A stretch of DNA of 23,246 bases from Coptodactyla brooksi (lineage: Eukaryota; Arthropoda; Insecta; Coleoptera; Scarabaeidae). The notes beneath the pieces were generated by a model that was not told the origin of the DNA, did not search any database, and saw only the letters and a list, made by a program, of their open reading frames with translations. The stretch covers positions 1-23,246 of the forward strand of contig JAWQRM010000393.1 in assembly GCA_033557675.1 (NCBI GenBank), given 5' to 3'. Both the position numbers and the translations under genes were made by a program. This document shows positions 19,240 through 23,246 of the stretch, piece by piece. How positions within the stretch are numbered: position 1 is the stretch's first letter; each line of letters starts with the position of its first letter.

Positions 19240-22155
19240 AGAAGTAGAAAAAGGTATGGAATATAAAAGAAAACCGTATACATAAAGTAGTGTAGGACAA
19301 CTGGGTTATCAATCTAGAAAAGAATAATTTACTGAGGAATTCCACCAAATTATAGAAAATGAGGGAAATGCAAGATTTAAGTGCACAAAATGAAATAGAT
19401 TGGAAAACAGAGAGCACAACTAAGGATAAAGAGATGGAGAAACAAAATAATAAAAAAAGAAAAAAGACTGAATGGATGATAAAATCGTGGAAATTAAAAA
19501 ATATACGAATAGAAATATTAAATTGTTTTATATGAAAATTAGCCAGCAATATAAAACTTGTAAGGACAAAATGGTTGGTATGCAGAATAAAGGGGGTCAT
19601 AGATGTAGGTAATTACAAACAGTTGTAGACTGATATTACTATTTTAAACGGTTGACTAAATAATTAAGAAGTAAGTAAGGTGGAGGGAATGAAAGGAACA
19701 GAAAGAGTAGTTCAAATAGTGGAACTGACAATGGGTGAAATACAAGAAATAATCAGTACAAGCTGAAGTGGAGAACCGACCGCAAAGGACGGGATAAACA
19801 TGCAATTCTGAATTACTGCGATTTCCACAACAATGATTATTTCGATATAAAGAACCACAGTAGTCACGAACATACAAAATAACATTTTTTACTTAAAGTA
19901 TATAGGGTATTCTATTTAAAAATCGAAAATGGGGTCAGTTTTTGTTGAAACTGGAACTTATGCAATAATTGTAAGAGTACGTTTCTATTACTTTTAAAAA
20001 ATTATAGTTATATAATACTTTGGGTAATTAAAAATTAAAGGAAAATGTTCTAGAACTTTACCGTAATCGTGTATGTCCAAGATAGTGTAAACTAATTAAT
20101 AAATAATTAATTTTCTGCTGATAATCTATTCATATTTCTTAAGCTAATCTTTTGGTTTTTATTATCAGTTTTCGATATATTCATATGATAATAATTTCAG
20201 ATAAGAATGAGGTAATCAAGTACGATCTCTATTTTAATTTCAATTCCAAAATTTATTTTTTTATCGTTTAGCTTATAAAATCATGTAATTAAAACAAAGC
20301 GTACCCTGAAGCAGCATTAATGTCCGTAATTAAATATCTCTGGGAAGGTAAAAGCACCAGAATAAGTGAAATTATATTAGAACTGTCCTTGATCATCTAT
20401 CAATAGCAATTACATTTTGCAATTGTCACCCAAACGGATGAGAAATTAATCAATTTTTTGACTGCTTACAAATAGTAGAATTTTATTATGAAAGTTAGTT
20501 ACAGGCGACGTTAATTATCGTCGTATCTAAAAGGCCCTTAAAAGGGAAGAAAAGAGAGATAGAGAAGTGACAGATGTGCTAGTGATTATATGTTACTTAT
20601 ATAGATTCATACATACATTTCTCTTTACGCTTATACTTTCAAGAAACAGTATAGACCAGAACAATCAGTAATTATTAATTTTTCCAACTACAAATTAGCT
20701 ACATTTTATTTTATTAAATATTTACCTAGATATGTTTTGTAAGTGAAAAAACATTTTCATAAGATATTTAATTTTTATTTAAGGTGGACGGAAACGGCAA
20801 AAATCTAGTACAAAATGAAATGAGTTTGCACATCTATGTGGGATAGAACAATGTCCGTTGCTGTTCTTAGAATGTAACGAGAAGAACTGTGAAGTCGACA
20901 GTTTTCTTGAGACATAACTAGCTTTTCTTTGAGCTTAGATTCTTTTAACCTTGTCCTTGGTATTCTTATCCTTATTGCCTATGTGAATATATTGAAGGCG
21001 TGATTAAAATAATTATATTGTCAGGTTTTCGATTCTGCCTTCTTAGTTTCTGTATTACAAAATGAAGTTTTATTATCTGAAGTTATATTTATTTTACTAT
21101 CAAACGGCCATAATTACTTGCTTCAGTATGTTATTATGAAACTATGATGTTCCGTTGAATTAATGTTACAACATTCGAAAAGTTTAAGATTTTTCTTAGT
21201 ATATTCTATTACTCACGGTTTGTGATGGATCAGAATCTAGAGCATTTGAAATCGTTCCATGTTGAAAATTGAGAATTTTATCGATATCATTATATTGATT
21301 TAGTTGAACCTTCATTTTCGTGTATTATTAAGAAATATTTCAGCGCTTTCTTTACTTTATTAGTTTATAAGTTCTAAACAAATAACAGCACATATACTGA
21401 AAGATATATCGACAACGTTAAATTATAATAAATCTTCTTTATTATTGCATAAATTGGTTAAACACCTAGTTTACTTTATTTAAACTTACCGCTATTTTAT
21501 GGCACGCTCGACGTTAGATTGCTTTTATTCCAGGAATTTAGATCCAAATCTGTCACGAAAAACATTTCTTTTTATTTGCTTAAATCTCCGCAATAAAAGT
21601 TTATCGTAGAGCGCTCGAAAAACACGACCTCGATGGGACGATTTTTTTATTTACAATACAATAATTGTAGGTGACAGAGTGAGATGATTTTAAAGCCAGT
21701 ACAAATGTTGCATTGTTTGCGTACTTATGAGGTATTTTTAAATAATATATCATAAAGATGTTTGAATTAGAAAATTTTGAATTTTGCGTGCCAATTTATG
21801 TGTAAGCAGAAGTGATAGGTTTCTCTTGATATTACTGTGTGGTGAATGGTTAAGGAAAATTTCTTCAAGAACTTACCTACTAACGAGCTAGAGCAAGTTA
21901 ATCAATCTATGGTGTATTATTGCCTTCTTGGGATATCCCCTCTTCAAGAGCATAAAAGTGAGATACTATGCATAGAATGGAATCCCATCTATCAAGTAGC
22001 TCTATTAATGGAAAATATTAAGAAAGATATAATCGTTTAGTAGTAAACATTTTAGTTATATGAGCGGTATCTGTGGCAGGCGGATATAAGTGCAACAAAA
22101 ATATCCGGAAATATGAAACGTCAAGTCGGTACTATTAAAAAGTAGTTTCAAGTAA
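19240..22155. other. Unassigned AT-rich DNA
   Basis: The stretch 19340-19490 is strongly purine-rich on the plus strand, which creates long low-complexity Phe/Leu/Ser frames on the minus strand (19190-19600). A 64-codon plus frame at 21846-22040 starts with ATG and looks less biased, but resembles no known protein and has no supporting context. No RNA gene or repeat element is recognised. Confidence 0.45.
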
Positions 22156-22159
22156 TAGA

Positions 22160-22560
22160 AAGTTCTGAGCTCCCGACGCGGCGCGTTGAAAGGGGCCGAA
22201 GATTGTAAATCGAAATATCACTTTAAGCGTTCTCGAGTTCCAAAGTACATATCTGGCGATGGCCGGAGAGTATTTTCGGTCGGGTTTCATCAATTATTGG
22301 TCGCTATTCTGCAAGACGGCGAGCGGCGACATAAATCGGACACATTGGCGTTTTAATATCCCCTTTCCTAACTCAGCGATTTCCGAATTGGTCAAATTAG
22401 AAATCTCGGTGTCCGTTCACGTCTCTGCCGTCAATAGAGGTTGATATATAACTCCACTACGTTACTACACATACGTTCGTTTCTTGAACGGGTCACTTGC
22501 GAATTTCCTTACCAAAGCTGCATCACGGATCGAACGCTGATTGTCTGAACTACTGACGTA
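22160..22560. promoter_or_regulatory. GC-richer complex island, candidate conserved noncoding element
   Basis: The island stands out from several kilobases of AT-rich DNA by its higher GC, many CpG steps and lack of simple repeats. It contains homeodomain-type cores (CAATTATTGG at about 22291, CATAAATC at about 22330), GATGGCC at about 22258 with the GCCAT core used by Pho/YY1, and GAGAG nearby. A TATATAA box is at 22445. A 61-codon plus frame (22259-22444) is open but resembles nothing known. The motifs are short and could be chance; only the compositional contrast is a firm observation. It could equally be an unrecognised mobile element or an exon. Confidence 0.3.
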
Positions 22561-22969
22561 CGCTTACAAACCTCTTTGTTCGGTGACTCCCCGGAGAAAA
22601 CTTACTTCGAATGAAGTTCAGTGTGTAGAGACAATTGGAACGAAACAAAACTTTACGCTGCAAACATGTGTATACAGGATGTTTCTGCGGGAACGGTACA
22701 CTGCACAACTAGCAATACTGGACGTCAAACTATGGCGATTTAGCGCAAGGCTCTTTATCCATATGTAACCCTTTATTGAGTGTTCAACCTGCATACAGTT
22801 TTGAATGATCGTAGAACAGCAGGGCAGTGGTAGAGGCCAGGAATTCCAGGAATTCATGTTTAACTGACTTCAAGAACAGACAAACTATTCAATTTTACTT
22901 AGTCATCATCATGTTTCCATTTTGGCTTGGACGAAAATAGAGTCTAAGTTAAATAATTACCACTACTAA

Positions 22970-23022
22970 GGTCTTGTCTCTTGTCGTTCCCAAGCAACGT
23001 AATCAGAAGAAGAAGAAGTTTA
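22970..23022 (+). repeat. Possible retroelement 3' end with AGAAGA tail
   Basis: GTTCCCAAGCAACGTAATC is followed by AGAAGAAGAAGAAG (23007-23020). Some insect non-LTR elements or SINEs end in AAG-type short tandem tails, so this may be such a tail. Without a second copy it remains a weak call. Confidence 0.25.
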
Positions 23023-23159
23023 AATAAAAGTTCTTAATGGGAAATGTAACAAAATGTTAGAGCCCTATTTAATTTTTCCATCTAATTTCTGGTAAATCCT
23101 TAGATAGTGAATTAATATGCATAACTAGGGAATAAATGAATTTGTATGCGCCAAAATAC

Positions 23160-23161
<2 letters not shown>

Positions 23162-23200
<39 letters not shown>
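23162..23200. repeat. (TA)n microsatellite
   Basis: An uninterrupted run of about 19-20 TA units, followed by further AT-only sequence to near the window end. Confidence 0.95.
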
Positions 23201-23203
<3 letters not shown>

Positions 23204-23246
23204 ATATAAATATAGTTTTTAATATTATAATATTCTCTGATTGTAT

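Noticed and set aside
19190..19600. 136-codon minus-strand open frame with transmembrane-like composition
   Set aside because: It is the complement of a purine-rich low-complexity stretch; the apparent hydrophobicity is compositional.
21846..22040. 64-codon plus-strand open frame
   Set aside because: Length is within chance expectation, and no domain, splice context or homologue is recognised.
22672..22690. TATACAGGATGTTTC as the end of a known insect element
   Set aside because: It resembles a motif seen at ends of insect repeats, but no partner end or second copy is present.
1..23246. CRISPR array, bacterial operon or prophage
   Set aside because: No regularly spaced repeats, no ribosome-binding-site-led gene strings, and all recognised elements are animal transposons.

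Overview
This window looks like AT-rich, gene-poor nuclear DNA from an animal, most likely an insect. No intact host gene, rRNA gene or convincing functional tRNA gene is visible. The recognisable content is old, broken transposable elements of types common in insects: mariner and pogo/Tigger DNA transposons, the 3' halves of non-LTR retrotransposons, tRNA-like SINE remnants, a TTAA-flanked MITE and a hammerhead ribozyme of the kind carried by Penelope-like elements. Short CCTAA/TTAGG-type tracts fit an insect but do not prove it. The species cannot be named from the sequence.

Layout. 1-535: 3' end of a non-LTR element with an A-rich tail. 830-1610: first copy of a diverged repeat that recurs at 15290-16085. 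2238-3061: defective 824-bp mariner in minus orientation, with terminal inverted repeats (TIRs), TA target sites and an internal tandem duplication. 4391-4739: 349-bp MITE between TTAA sites. 5573-5625: hammerhead ribozyme motif. 5771-6350: fold-back region packed with TGACCTTGA-type nuclear-receptor half-sites. 6745-6890 and 8355-8470: two tRNA-like SINE remnants. 7101-7640: first copy of a roughly 540-bp repeat. 8840-10137: Tigger/jerky-type transposase pseudogene, minus strand. 10375-12185: irritans-like mariner, plus strand, whose 5' leader was hit by the second copy of that repeat (about 10439-10975). 12188-15280: unassigned AT-rich DNA with several perfect hairpins and a TA microsatellite. 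16217-17596: 3' part of a second non-LTR element (end of reverse transcriptase region, RNase H, C-terminal zinc knuckle, CCTAA-like tail). 17600-22150: featureless AT-rich DNA. 22160-22560: island of higher GC and complexity, possibly a conserved regulatory element. 23162-23200: TA microsatellite.

Nothing here works together as a pathway; the layers record successive insertions and decay. The most interesting signals are the near-canonical hammerhead core, an unexpected excess of perfect 11-14 bp hairpins with short loops (including one that seems to have rewritten a stretch of the Tigger coding sequence by inverted templating), the nuclear-receptor half-site fold-back, and the repeat nested inside the mariner leader.
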